Shown here: positions 27,262 to 42,663 of the stretch, in pieces
Numbering within the stretch: position 1 is the first letter of the stretch
Layout: each line of letters opens with the position of its first letter
NCBI GenBank assembly: GCA_947598205.1
Contig: CANQFB010000005.1
Location: 1-64,000 of the forward strand
Length of the DNA stretch: 64,000 bases
Source of the DNA: an uncultured Clostridia bacterium
GTDB taxonomy: Bacteria > Bacillota > Clostridia > Christensenellales > Borkfalkiaceae
Reading direction: 5' to 3'
Made by a program: the position numbers and the translations under genes
The notes under the pieces: generated by a model
Database searches by the model: none
Told to the model about the DNA's origin: nothing
Seen by the model: only the letters and a program-made list of their open reading frames with translations

Positions 27262-27285
27262 AACAACCGTTATATAACAGTTGTT
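27262..27285. promoter_or_regulatory. TetR operator
   Basis: 24-bp dyad AACAAC-C-GTTATATAAC-A-GTTGTT, perfect except for the paired bases at positions 7 and 18, lying immediately downstream of the -10 box and covering the start of transcription. Confidence 0.8.
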
Positions 27286-27314
27286 ATTTTATCATGGTAT
27301 GAATTTGTTGTCAA
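27286..27314 (-). promoter_or_regulatory. promoter of the tetR-ABC operon
   Basis: Minus strand: TTGACA, 17-bp spacer, TAAAAT, abutting the operator. Confidence 0.85.
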
Positions 27315-27361
27315 GCGGTTTTGGGAAATTTTTTCTCTCATGGATGCCGCGTGCACTCATT

Positions 27362-27588
27362 CGTCATGCTGAGCTTTGTCGAAGCATGACCATATAATAA
27401 TGTCACCCTTCGACATGGCTCAGGGTGACGGATTAAAAGCCTTGCTACTTCGTATTAGGGGATTCACTCGGCTTCTGTGGAGCCTCGGAATGACGCGGAA
27501 ATCCGCGGGCATGGCATGGGTGTTTTTCACATTCAACCCCCACCACCGCCTACGGCGGAGCCGCCCCCTTCAAAGGGGGCAGCTTTAA
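27362..27588. repeat. R1, R2 and R3 repeat cluster
   Basis: An R1 unit (27362-27431), an R2 fragment (about 27440-27499, containing the aggggattcactcggctt and gcctcggaatgacg pieces) and an R3 unit (27537-27588) whose edge gggggcagctttaa supplies the stop codon of the anti-sigma gene. No gene is visible in this stretch. Confidence 0.8.
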
Positions 27589-28583
27589 TCATCGTCATCA
27601 TCGTCATCATCATCGTCGTCGTCATCTTTGCCCCAACGCTCGTCGTCATCGTCATCATCATCGTCGGCGTGGTCGCGCCAGCCGCTTCCGCCTTGCCTGT
27701 AATCTTCCTTGAAGATCTCGAGGAAGTCCTCGAAGAGGTCTTCAAACGCCTCGTCGGGGTCTTCTTTCAGGTCCTTTTGGAGTTCTCGGTATTCCTCCAA
27801 GCATTCCCGTCTGCTCTTTTCAAGGTCCTTCCCTTCCAGCCAGAAGTCGTCGCCGAGCAACCAATAGGTCCCGTTGAACTTCTCCACCGCCGCCAGATCG
27901 CCAAGATCGAGGGCGTTAAGGTCGTTTTCGTAGGTCAGAAGCAGTTCCCCCACTTCCTGCATGAACGCCTCGCGGCTCGAAGCGTACTTGCTCGAGAGAT
28001 AATCCTCGAAGTCGTTCATGTCGTTTTCGTTGTAGCCGCCCATGATGGAAGTGTAGTCCTCATCGGGAAGGTCGCTCACCGCAAAGCCTTCGAGCGCCGT
28101 CTGCACGCTGTTTGAAATGCGGGCATGATCCCTTCCCGTAACGCGGATGCGGATGCCGTTTTCGGTGATGAGATTCTTGTTTTGGGCAAGCGTTGCGAAC
28201 GTTACACACGCCTCTTCTGCGGACATGCCTACAAGATTTTCGTTCACGAGCATGACGGCGGCGTCCTGATTGAGCGCCTTCGCACTCTTCACCTTGCCGC
28301 CTTCGAGGGTGAACTCCGCTGAGGGATTGATGCTGATGACAAGGGTCGTGAGGCCGTTTCCGCCGCCGAGAAGAACGGGAATGAGGACGGCGAGAAAGAG
28401 TATGAATGCGAGGGCGGCCGCCACGATGAGGAGGGTCTTCTTCGTGCGCCCTTCCCGCGCGAGGGCAACTGCGCCCCCCCGTTCCGCATATGGGGAAAGG
28501 GCCGCGCCCGTATTCACGGGTACGTCGGGCGTATATATCTCTGCTTCTCGTTTGAGAGCTTCTTCGATCTCACGCTTTTTCAT
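27585..28583 (-). CDS. RsgI-like membrane anti-sigma factor with poly-aspartate tail
   Basis: 332 residues. A cytoplasmic N-terminus (MKKREIEEALKREAEIYTPD), one transmembrane helix (about 50-72), then an outer domain starting TLVISINPSAEFTLEGGKVKSAKALNQDA, which resembles the RsgI extracellular region (VSLDVNPSIEL-type), a helical acidic region, and a C-terminus of 8 Asp, ERWGK, then 13 Asp. The ATG at 28583 overlaps the sigma gene's stop as ATGA with GGAGG 6 nt upstream, so sigma and anti-sigma are made in step. Inferred role: holding the ECF sigma at the membrane until an envelope signal arrives. The stop codon falls at the edge of an R3 repeat. Confidence 0.85.
   Translation of the reverse strand: MKKREIEEALKREAEIYTPDVPVNTGAALSPYAERGGAVALAREGRTKKTLLIVAAALAFILFLAVLIPVLLGGGNGLTTLVISINPSAEFTLEGGKVKSAKALNQDAAVMLVNENLVGMSAEEACVTFATLAQNKNLITENGIRIRVTGRDHARISNSVQTALEGFAVSDLPDEDYTSIMGGYNENDMNDFEDYLSSKYASSREAFMQEVGELLLTYENDLNALDLGDLAAVEKFNGTYWLLGDDFWLEGKDLEKSRRECLEEYRELQKDLKEDPDEAFEDLFEDFLEIFKEDYRQGGSGWRDHADDDDDDDDERWGKDDDDDDDDDDDDD
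27588..27665. repeat. GAT/GAC trinucleotide tract encoding poly-Asp
   Basis: Two runs of tcatcgtcatcatcgtc-type sequence (13 and 8 Asp codons) separated by codons for ERWGK. Slippage here would change tail length in whole residues without a frameshift. Confidence 0.9.
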
Positions 28584-29098
28584 GCCTTCCCTCCTTCCAG
28601 CGCGCGCCGCATCTTTGCGAGCGCCTGATGATATTTCCATGTGACGGTGGGAAGCGGGATCCCCAGCATTGCCGCGATCTCCCGCCGTTTGTAGCCGTCC
28701 GCCGCCGCGAGCATGAGAACTGTGAACTCATCTTCGGAGAGAATCCGCCTTGCAACGTCGGTGAGAAGGCCGTAGTCGTCGGGATGGGCCGTTCCGAAGA
28801 GGTGTTCGTTTTCACGCTCGTCTACGGGGTTTTCCCGCATGCGGAGCTTTTTGACGTTTAATGCTTCGTTCTTGGCGATGCGGGCGATCCACGCCGCCGC
28901 GTTCGTCCCCGCACGGTAGCTCGATGCGTTTGCCAGCACCTTCATGTAGGTGTTTTGCATCACGTCCTCGGCGAGGGAGCGTTCCCGCAAAACGCCGAGC
29001 GCGATATGGTAGATCGTCTTTTTCGTCGCGAGGTAGAACGACCCGAAGTTCGAATCGTTCCCCTCTGCAAATTCTTTCAGATATTCATCCAGCGTCAT
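28580..29098 (-). CDS. ECF-type RNA polymerase sigma factor
   Basis: 172 residues. Region 2: FYLATKKTIYHIALGVLRERSLAEDVMQNTYMKVL, including the -10 recognition helix and AWIARIAKNEALNVKK. Region 4: LSEDEFTVLMLAAADGYKRREIAAMLGIPLPTVTWKYHQALAKMRR, a standard helix-turn-helix. GGAGG precedes the ATG. It is followed by the overlapping anti-sigma gene. Its promoter looks like sigma-A rather than an autoregulated ECF promoter. Confidence 0.95.
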   Translation of the reverse strand: MTLDEYLKEFAEGNDSNFGSFYLATKKTIYHIALGVLRERSLAEDVMQNTYMKVLANASSYRAGTNAAAWIARIAKNEALNVKKLRMRENPVDERENEHLFGTAHPDDYGLLTDVARRILSEDEFTVLMLAAADGYKRREIAAMLGIPLPTVTWKYHQALAKMRRALEGGKA

Positions 29099-29127
29099 CG
29101 TGACCGCCTCCGTACTTTCCGCGCACT

Positions 29128-29156
29128 ATCATAGCACGGAGGACGGCCGATGTCAA
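29128..29156 (-). promoter_or_regulatory. promoter of the ECF sigma / anti-sigma pair
   Basis: Minus strand: TTGACA, 17-bp spacer, TATGAT, about 30 bp ahead of the start codon. Confidence 0.8.
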
Positions 29157-29188
29157 GTTTCTATCCCGATGTTTCTCTCAAGGGAGGC

Positions 29189-30430
29189 TCAATCGTGGAA
29201 GTGGAAGTTGGAGAAGTTCCTGTCGTCGGCTTTGCTCTGCGAGAACTTGTAGGTGTAGGTGCCGTCGGCGTTTTCCACGATCACGAATTTTCCGCTGTTG
29301 CCGTCGATGCTGTATTTGACGGAGATCCATGTGGAAGTTCCCTTCGTCTCGCGCTCGATCTCATAGATCCCGCGGGAAGCGCCGCTCAAAAAGCGCACCG
29401 TGTATTCCGCTTCCGTTTCGCCGTGCTCTTCCTCCGTCTCGAACTTCACCTCCGTGGATTCGACGAGCTTGCCGTCCTTATAGACGGAGTAGGTGTAGAG
29501 GCTCTCTGTCTCCGTCTCGGTGGCGTTGTGCTCGGTCTCGGATTCCGTCGTCTGGATGTTGCTCAATTCCACGCGGCTACCCATATCGAGCTCGTCGGCG
29601 AACGCCGTCATCTTGAGGATGGACTCCTGTTTGGTCTCTTCCTCTCTGCCTTCCGTCTCGGTGACCGAGCGTTCGATGCGGGTGCCCGTCATGTAGTAGT
29701 AGATGTCGCCTCCCGTCTCGTCCTGCCCCATGAGCACTGCGCCTTCGAGGGTGTAAGTCGTCTCGGAGACCGTCGTCGTTTCATCGTCGTCGCGGAAGGT
29801 TTGGGTGTTCGTCCTGCCCGCCGTCTCGGTGTAGTAGACGATGTGTACGTCATCTTCGCCCTTGGCGTTCTTGCCCGTGATGGTGAGCTTCAGCTCGTAG
29901 CCTGCGAGCATGGGGTCCTCGGAGACGTTCTTCTCGACGACCGTCTTGGTCGCGGCCTTATCGAGGAAGCTATCGAGCATGTTGAAGTAGGTGTTGAAGT
30001 CCTTTGCCGCATCCTGTACGTCGCCGATCTTGTCGCCGCCGGCTTCGGGAAGGCCGTAGTCGGGAGTTTGGGAGGGATCGGACGGGGCGGGCTCCGCGGG
30101 CTGTTCGGGAGCAGGCTCCGTGGGCTTCTCGGGGGCGGGCTCTTGCGGCTGTTCGGGCGTTGTCTCGCCGGGGGTGGGAGAGACGGGATCGGACGGGACG
30201 GGCGCGGTGGGCGTCACCGTCTCGGCGAGAAGTTCTGCCGTGGTGACCGCGCCGACGCCGTAGATGGATTCCGTGCTCGCGATGCCGCTGTATGTGCCGA
30301 TCTCGGTGGCTTCCGTCTTATGGTCGCTACCGTTGTTTCCGCCGTTCACGTTGCCGCCGCATGCCCCGAGGGGAAGGGCCGCAAGACCTGCGAGTGCGAG
30401 AGTTGCCAAAAACAAATATCTTTTTTTCAT
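29189..30430 (-). CDS. lipoprotein upstream of the ECF sigma module
   Basis: 413 residues. Lipoprotein signal with lipobox LGAC (about residues 21-24), a Pro/Glu/Thr-rich low-complexity stalk (about 70-125: PTEPAPEQPAEPAP), then a beta-rich Thr/Glu-rich domain with alternating EMxGS/TxTE strands, ending in FSNFHFHD. No known domain. AGGAGG precedes the ATG. It lies 90 bp ahead of the sigma gene on the same strand. I cannot find a good sigma-A promoter in its upstream AT-rich region, so control by the neighbouring ECF sigma is possible, and it could be that system's envelope sensor or output. Confidence 0.8.
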   Translation of the reverse strand: MKKRYLFLATLALAGLAALPLGACGGNVNGGNNGSDHKTEATEIGTYSGIASTESIYGVGAVTTAELLAETVTPTAPVPSDPVSPTPGETTPEQPQEPAPEKPTEPAPEQPAEPAPSDPSQTPDYGLPEAGGDKIGDVQDAAKDFNTYFNMLDSFLDKAATKTVVEKNVSEDPMLAGYELKLTITGKNAKGEDDVHIVYYTETAGRTNTQTFRDDDETTTVSETTYTLEGAVLMGQDETGGDIYYYMTGTRIERSVTETEGREEETKQESILKMTAFADELDMGSRVELSNIQTTESETEHNATETETESLYTYSVYKDGKLVESTEVKFETEEEHGETEAEYTVRFLSGASRGIYEIERETKGTSTWISVKYSIDGNSGKFVIVENADGTYTYKFSQSKADDRNFSNFHFHD

Positions 30431-30595
30431 GGAATGTTCCTCCTGTTTTTTCCTTACACCTATATAACAACCGAGAAGACGGTTTTGTTGGAAAAAAATA
30501 AAAAATTTTCAAAAAAATTTTTGAAAGGGATTTTCTTATTCCTTTTTAATATATAGGGGGTGTTTGACGCCCTCCCCCGCGGGGGAAGGCTTCGC

Positions 30596-30623
30596 AAAAA
30601 GAAAAGGCGGCAAAAATGCCGCC
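30596..30623 (-). terminator. terminator of the rpoBC operon
   Basis: Minus-strand hairpin GGCGGCA-TTTT-TGCCGCC followed by TTTTCTTTTT, 17 bp past the rpoC stop codon. Confidence 0.92.
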
Positions 30624-30639
30624 TCGTCCTTTTATCGTC

Positions 30640-34443
<3,804 letters not shown>

Positions 34444-34460
34444 ATCTCACTTCCTCCCTC

Positions 34461-38543
<4,083 letters not shown>

Positions 38544-38650
38544 CCGTCAAATAACTCCTTTTTTGAATGTTATCACTTGACGGTCTACCGAGTATATCTT
38601 TTCATCGATAAAAACCGAAATGTCCGAATGGAATTTTTCTCCTCTCCCCC

Positions 38651-38679
38651 TTTACAAACTCCCCGAAAGGCGGTATAAT
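38651..38679 (+). promoter_or_regulatory. promoter of rqcP
   Basis: TTTACA, 17-bp spacer, perfect TATAAT on the plus strand. The start of transcription would be near 38687, giving a leader of about 200 nt that runs through the divergent rpoB promoter. The leader also holds a small GGCCC-GAAAAA-GGGCC hairpin at 38861-38876. Confidence 0.7.
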
Positions 38680-38763
38680 GGGGAAAGACGTTCCCCGAAA
38701 GTTTGGCTTCTTCCGGCGAAACGGGCGCAAAAGCGCATTCTAAACATAATGATACAGTATGGA

Positions 38764-38792
38764 ATTATAACTTTTTGCGCACAAGATGTCAA
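38764..38792 (-). promoter_or_regulatory. promoter of rpoBC
   Basis: Minus strand: perfect TTGACA, 17-bp spacer, perfect TATAAT. Start near 38757, leaving a leader of about 210 nt before rpoB. The gap 38544-38890 holds only these two facing promoters and their leaders. Confidence 0.85.
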
Positions 38793-38890
38793 CTTGTTTT
38801 GAGCGCGTAAAAAAAAATTTTTCAAAAACGACAAAAAAAGTGGGAAATTTTCATGAAAACGGCCCGAAAAAGGGCCAATCGGCAGGCGAG

Positions 38891-39136
38891 ATGCGCATCG
38901 ATAAATTTTTGAAGGTCTCTCGGATCTTAAAACGCCGCACCCTTGCGCAGGAGGCGGCGAGCGCGGGGAAGATCTCGGTGAACGGCAAGGAGGTCAAACC
39001 CTCCCACCGCGTGAAGGCGGGCGACGTGGTTGAGGTCTCCTTCCTTGCGGGCGTTTTGAAGTTCCGCATCCTCGAAATCAAAGAGACGGTCAAAAAAGAC
39101 GACGCCCAGAATTTATACGAAGTCATTGGAGAATAA
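38891..39136 (+). CDS. rqcP: RqcP, S4-domain ribosome quality-control factor
   Basis: 81 residues: MRIDKFLKVSRILKRRT, then SAGKISVNGKEVKPSHRVKAGD, an S4 RNA-binding fold closely matching Bacillus RqcP (YabO). RqcP works with RqcH on split 50S subunits to add alanine tails to stalled nascent chains. The open frame extends upstream, but the family start is this ATG; AGGCGAG is a modest ribosome binding site. It diverges from rpoB. Confidence 0.93.
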   Translation: MRIDKFLKVSRILKRRTLAQEAASAGKISVNGKEVKPSHRVKAGDVVEVSFLAGVLKFRILEIKETVKKDDAQNLYEVIGE

Positions 39137-39140
39137 GGGA

Positions 39141-39248
39141 AAAATAGGGTGATTCCTCGATAAGCTCGGAATGACGATTTGAACGTCGGGATGCTTCCCA
39201 AATACGTCATGCTGAGCAAAGTCGAAGCATCACCGCATTCACAACAAA
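39141..39248. repeat. R1-type repeats upstream of ispDF
   Basis: A right-arm piece (gataagctcggaatgacg) and a left arm (cgtcatgctgagcaaagtcg followed by aagcatcaccgcattc) fill the gap between rqcP and ispDF, ending about 12 bp before the ispDF start codon. Confidence 0.8.
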
Positions 39249-39259
39249 TTATAAATCAA

Positions 39260-40408
39260 ATGTTAACAGCTATTCTATGTGCCGCAGGAAGCGGCACGCG
39301 GGCAAAAATGCCCGACAACAAAGTTCTGCACGACCTGAACGGCATGCCCGTTCTATGCCATTCCCTCTCCGCATTCATGCCGTTTGCGGACGAGATCCTC
39401 GTCGCATGCAGGACGGAAGATGAGGCGCGCATCAACGCCATCCTCTCCCCCTTCCCCTGTGCCCGCCCTGTGCGCGGCGGGGCGACCCGTGGGGAGAGCG
39501 TCTTCCGTGCTCTCAAAGAGGCGAAGGGCGACATGGTGCTCATCCACGACGCCGCGCGACCCTTCGTCACGCCCGAAGTGATCAAAAATTGCCTCGAGAG
39601 CGTGAAAAAGTACGGTTCTGCCATCGCCGCCGTGCCTCTGACGGATACCGTTGCACATGTTTTTGAAGATCGTATCGCGGACATGCCCCCCCGCAAATCG
39701 CTCTATGGTTTGCAAACGCCACAGGGATTTCTCACCAGGGATATTCGCGCCGCCTACGAAAAAGCCTTCGCGGAAGGGCGGGGCGGGGAGTTCACCGACG
39801 ACAGCGGCGTCTATGCCGCCTATATCGGAAGCCCGCATATCGTCGCGGGCGATCTTTGCAACAAAAAGCTCACCTATGCAAGCGATTTTATGCCCGCCGA
39901 GCGCGTCGGGTTCGGCGTGGACACCCACGCCTTCGCCCACCAAGAGGAGATCGATCAAGGCATCGCGCGGCTCAATTTGAACTATATCACCCTCGGGGGG
40001 GTCGTCATCCCCTCCAACCGCGCCCTCGAGGCACACAGCGACGGCGACGTTCTCATCCATGCCCTCATGGATGCCCTGCTTTCCGCCATCGGCGAGCGCG
40101 ATATTGGCTATCATTTCCCCGATTCCGATCAAAAATATAAGGGCGCGAACAGCATGAAACTTCTCTCCCTCGTCATGGAGACGGTGCGCATGAAAGGATT
40201 TTCTGTAAAGAATGCAAGCCTCTCTGTTTTGTGCGAACAGCCCCGCCTTTCGCCCTATATCGAGGGTATGCGAAACAACTTGCGCGCCGCCCTCTCCTGT
40301 GAAAACGTCGCCGTCGCCGCGGGGACGAACGAGAAGCTGGGGTATATCGGCGAAGGCCGCGGCATCACCTGCTATGCTCTCGTTCTTCTTCAATCGAACC
40401 ACAGATAG
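39260..40408 (+). CDS. ispDF: bifunctional IspD-IspF of the MEP isoprenoid pathway
   Basis: 382 residues. The N-terminal IspD half (CTP:2-C-methyl-D-erythritol 4-phosphate cytidylyltransferase) has LTAILCAAGSGTRAKMPDNK, HDAARPFV and TDTVAHV. The C-terminal IspF half (cyclodiphosphate synthase, from about residue 217) has zinc ligands in GVDTHAF and the later His of LIHALMDALLSAIGERDIGYHFPDSD. The halves join directly after LTYASDFMPAERVGF. The upstream frame runs through R1 repeat DNA, so the ATG at 39260 that begins LTAILCAAG is chosen even though no ribosome binding site is visible. It is probably read through from rqcP. Confidence 0.95.
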   Translation: MLTAILCAAGSGTRAKMPDNKVLHDLNGMPVLCHSLSAFMPFADEILVACRTEDEARINAILSPFPCARPVRGGATRGESVFRALKEAKGDMVLIHDAARPFVTPEVIKNCLESVKKYGSAIAAVPLTDTVAHVFEDRIADMPPRKSLYGLQTPQGFLTRDIRAAYEKAFAEGRGGEFTDDSGVYAAYIGSPHIVAGDLCNKKLTYASDFMPAERVGFGVDTHAFAHQEEIDQGIARLNLNYITLGGVVIPSNRALEAHSDGDVLIHALMDALLSAIGERDIGYHFPDSDQKYKGANSMKLLSLVMETVRMKGFSVKNASLSVLCEQPRLSPYIEGMRNNLRAALSCENVAVAAGTNEKLGYIGEGRGITCYALVLLQSNHR

Positions 40409-40429
40409 GCGACGCAATCCTTTGTCGAA

Positions 40430-40652
40430 GATGCGCTTTCCTTGGTCACGTACGCAAAAGTACGCTCCCTGCGGAAATGCTCCTTCTCCTTGTCTTGCTT
40501 GCCTCTCCGCGGTTTAACGGTAACCGAAGGGAAGACGATGCGCCGCTCTGTACCACCTGTCATTCCGAGGGCGTAGCCCGAGAGAATCCCCTCAATGAAA
40601 ACTTCGTATCAGGGGATACACTCGCCCCTATGGGGCTCGGTATGACATTTCG
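40430..40652. repeat. hairpin-bearing repeat and R2 element between ispDF and radA
   Basis: Around 40448-40475 is a hairpin with arms cgtac/gtacg (cacgtacgcaaaagtacgct). From about 40558 to 40652 lies an R2 palindrome with arms gtcattccgagggcgtagcc ... gagaatcccct and aggggata ... gggctcggtatgac. No gene is visible in the 268-bp gap. Confidence 0.7.
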
Positions 40653-40676
40653 ATTTCATCAAATAAAGGAACTACT

Positions 40677-42038
40677 ATGCCGAAGAATTTGACGCAATTT
40701 GTTTGCAACGAATGCGGATACACCTCCCCCAAGTGGCTGGGGCGTTGCCCCGGCTGCGGGAAGTTCAACACCCTCGTCGAGGAGGCAGTCTCTCCCGTTT
40801 TGACGAAAAACAAACCCACCATGTCTGCGACACCCTCGCGCGCAATTCCCCTCTCGAAGGTCACGTTCGAGAAGTTCGAGCGCGTCTCTTCGGGTATTCA
40901 AGAGCTCGACGTCGTGCTCGGGGGCGGCATCGTAAGGGGTTCTCTCATCCTCGTGGGAGGCGACCCCGGCGTGGGAAAATCCACCCTTCTCACCGAGGTC
41001 GCGGCGCACCTTGCCAAGGAGCATAAGGTGCTGTATCTCTCCGCCGAAGAGAGCTGTTCGCAGGTGAAGCTCCGCTGTGAGCGGCTGGGACTGAATTCCG
41101 ATAACCTGCTCCTTCTCAACGAGACCAACCTCGAGGCGGCGGAAGAGAGCTTCTATGCGGCGGAATATGTCATCGTAGACAGCATCCAAGCCGTTTACAC
41201 CGATGCCCTCACCTCTGCGGCGGGCAGCGTCGGGCAGGTAAGGGAGTGCGCCGCCAAGATCATGCGTATCGCAAAATCCCGTGGCATCACCTTCTTCCTC
41301 GTCGGGCATGTGACGAAGGAAGGCACGCTCGCGGGTCCCAAAGTCCTCGAACATATCATGGATACCGTCCTCTATTTCGAGGGCGAACGGTTTGAAAACT
41401 TCAAAATTCTCCGCGCCGTGAAGAACCGCTTCGGCTCGGTGCAGGAGGTGGGCGTCTTCGAGATGACGGGGGAAGGCATCTTCGGCGTTTCCGACTATTC
41501 CTCCCTCTTCCTCTCGGATAGCCGCGGGATCGCGGCGGGGGCCGTCGTCACGCCGAGCGAGACGGGCAACCGCTGTATGATGGTGGAGATCCAGACGCTC
41601 ATGTCGAAGACCTCCTACGGGCTTCCCCGCAGAATGTCTTTAGGGGTGGACCCGAACCGCCTCATCGTGCTCATCGCCGTCCTCGAGAAGCGGTGCGGCA
41701 TTCCCCTCGGCATGCAGGACATCTATCTCAACGCCATGGGCGGGATCCGTTTGAATGAGCCGAGCGCAGATCTTGCCGTGTGCGCCGCCCTTGCCTCCGC
41801 CGAGAAGATGATCGCCATCGAGAAATATACGGCGGTCTTTGGCGAAGTGGGCCTCACGGGCGAAGTGCGCGGGGTGAACTTTGCCGAAAAGCGGGTGAAC
41901 GAGTGCTTGAAGATGGGCTTCCGCCGCGTCATCCTGCCCGCCAAGAACATGAAGGCGTGCGAAAAGTTCAAGGATAGGCTCGACCTCGTCCCCGTCTCTT
42001 ACGTCACCCAAATGATCAAGGCACTATTCAATTCATAA
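40677..42038 (+). CDS. radA: DNA repair protein RadA
   Basis: 453 residues, the usual length. N-terminal zinc finger CNECGYTSPKWLGRCPGCG, RecA-like core with Walker A GGDPGVGKST (about 98-107) and LYLSAEES, the RadA-specific KNRFG motif near 246, and a C-terminal Lon-protease-like domain (GGIRLNEPSADLAV, FGEVGLTGEVR). RadA promotes branch migration in recombination. AAAGGA precedes the ATG. It ends at a shared bidirectional terminator. Confidence 0.98.
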   Translation: MPKNLTQFVCNECGYTSPKWLGRCPGCGKFNTLVEEAVSPVLTKNKPTMSATPSRAIPLSKVTFEKFERVSSGIQELDVVLGGGIVRGSLILVGGDPGVGKSTLLTEVAAHLAKEHKVLYLSAEESCSQVKLRCERLGLNSDNLLLLNETNLEAAEESFYAAEYVIVDSIQAVYTDALTSAAGSVGQVRECAAKIMRIAKSRGITFFLVGHVTKEGTLAGPKVLEHIMDTVLYFEGERFENFKILRAVKNRFGSVQEVGVFEMTGEGIFGVSDYSSLFLSDSRGIAAGAVVTPSETGNRCMMVEIQTLMSKTSYGLPRRMSLGVDPNRLIVLIAVLEKRCGIPLGMQDIYLNAMGGIRLNEPSADLAVCAALASAEKMIAIEKYTAVFGEVGLTGEVRGVNFAEKRVNECLKMGFRRVILPAKNMKACEKFKDRLDLVPVSYVTQMIKALFNS

Positions 42039-42084
42039 GAGGAATAAAAGAGTGTGGTGTGCCAGATTTGCCATACCATTCTAC

Positions 42085-42117
42085 AAAAAATCGGCTACGG
42101 AATGTAGCCGATTTTTT
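42085..42117. terminator. bidirectional terminator between radA and the TerB-like gene
   Basis: AAAAAATCGGCTAC (42085-42098) with GTAGCCGATTTTTT (42104-42117), 5-nt loop and T runs on both strands: a symmetric terminator serving converging genes. Confidence 0.95.
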
Positions 42118-42130
42118 CGTTTTCTGATTT

Positions 42131-42586
42131 TTACGCAGTGCAGAGCTGTTTGATATAGCGCCGCTCCTTCAAAGAGACCTTGCCGTCGGCGGAGGTCACC
42201 AAGAGGCAGAGCGTGACGATGTCCGCGCCGAGCTGTTCATCCACCGTCCAGACGATGCTGTGAATGGCCTTCGTATATGCCTTGATCTCCTTCTGCACAT
42301 CTTTGGAGACCTTATATGAACGCGCAATGCCCGCAAGGTCGCACGCCTCGCCGAGAGCCGCGACGAGTTCGGGATAGACGCCGAGCAGATCCTTCTCCCC
42401 GACGACGCCGTCGGAGACGACAGAACCGATGATGAAGGCGGCAAGCGTTTCGACGGGGTCGATGCCCTCGATGTGGAGGTTATGGAGACCTTCGACGACG
42501 GTGACCGCTTTCTCGGCGATGAGGGCCGCCCTCTTTGCGGGGGAGAGCGATTCTACTTCGCTACAAAGTTTTTGAAATTCAAACAT
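42131..42586 (-). CDS. small helical protein, weakly TerB-like
   Basis: 151 residues, all helical, no signal peptide. The pattern AAFIIGSVVSDGVVGEKDLLGVYPEL followed by a C-terminal SADGKVSLKERRYIKQLC recalls TerB-type tellurite-resistance folds with their D-G-x-(V/I)-x-x-x-E repeats, but the match is loose and I would not name it. AAGGAG lies 8 nt before the ATG at 42586; a GTG three codons upstream overlaps that site and is rejected. Confidence 0.85.
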   Translation of the reverse strand: MFEFQKLCSEVESLSPAKRAALIAEKAVTVVEGLHNLHIEGIDPVETLAAFIIGSVVSDGVVGEKDLLGVYPELVAALGEACDLAGIARSYKVSKDVQKEIKAYTKAIHSIVWTVDEQLGADIVTLCLLVTSADGKVSLKERRYIKQLCTA

Positions 42587-42663
42587 GTTTGTCACTCCTT
42601 GTAAGTTGTTCTGTTTTGTTATACCACAAATATTAGATGTTATAACGCTTCTTTATAAAAAAC

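Noticed and set aside
27588..27665. Short tandem tract as a CRISPR-like or regulatory repeat
   Set aside because: It is an in-frame GAT/GAC run encoding the poly-aspartate tail of the anti-sigma factor.
42593..42595. GTG start for the TerB-like gene
   Set aside because: It overlaps the AAGGAG site that serves the ATG three codons downstream.
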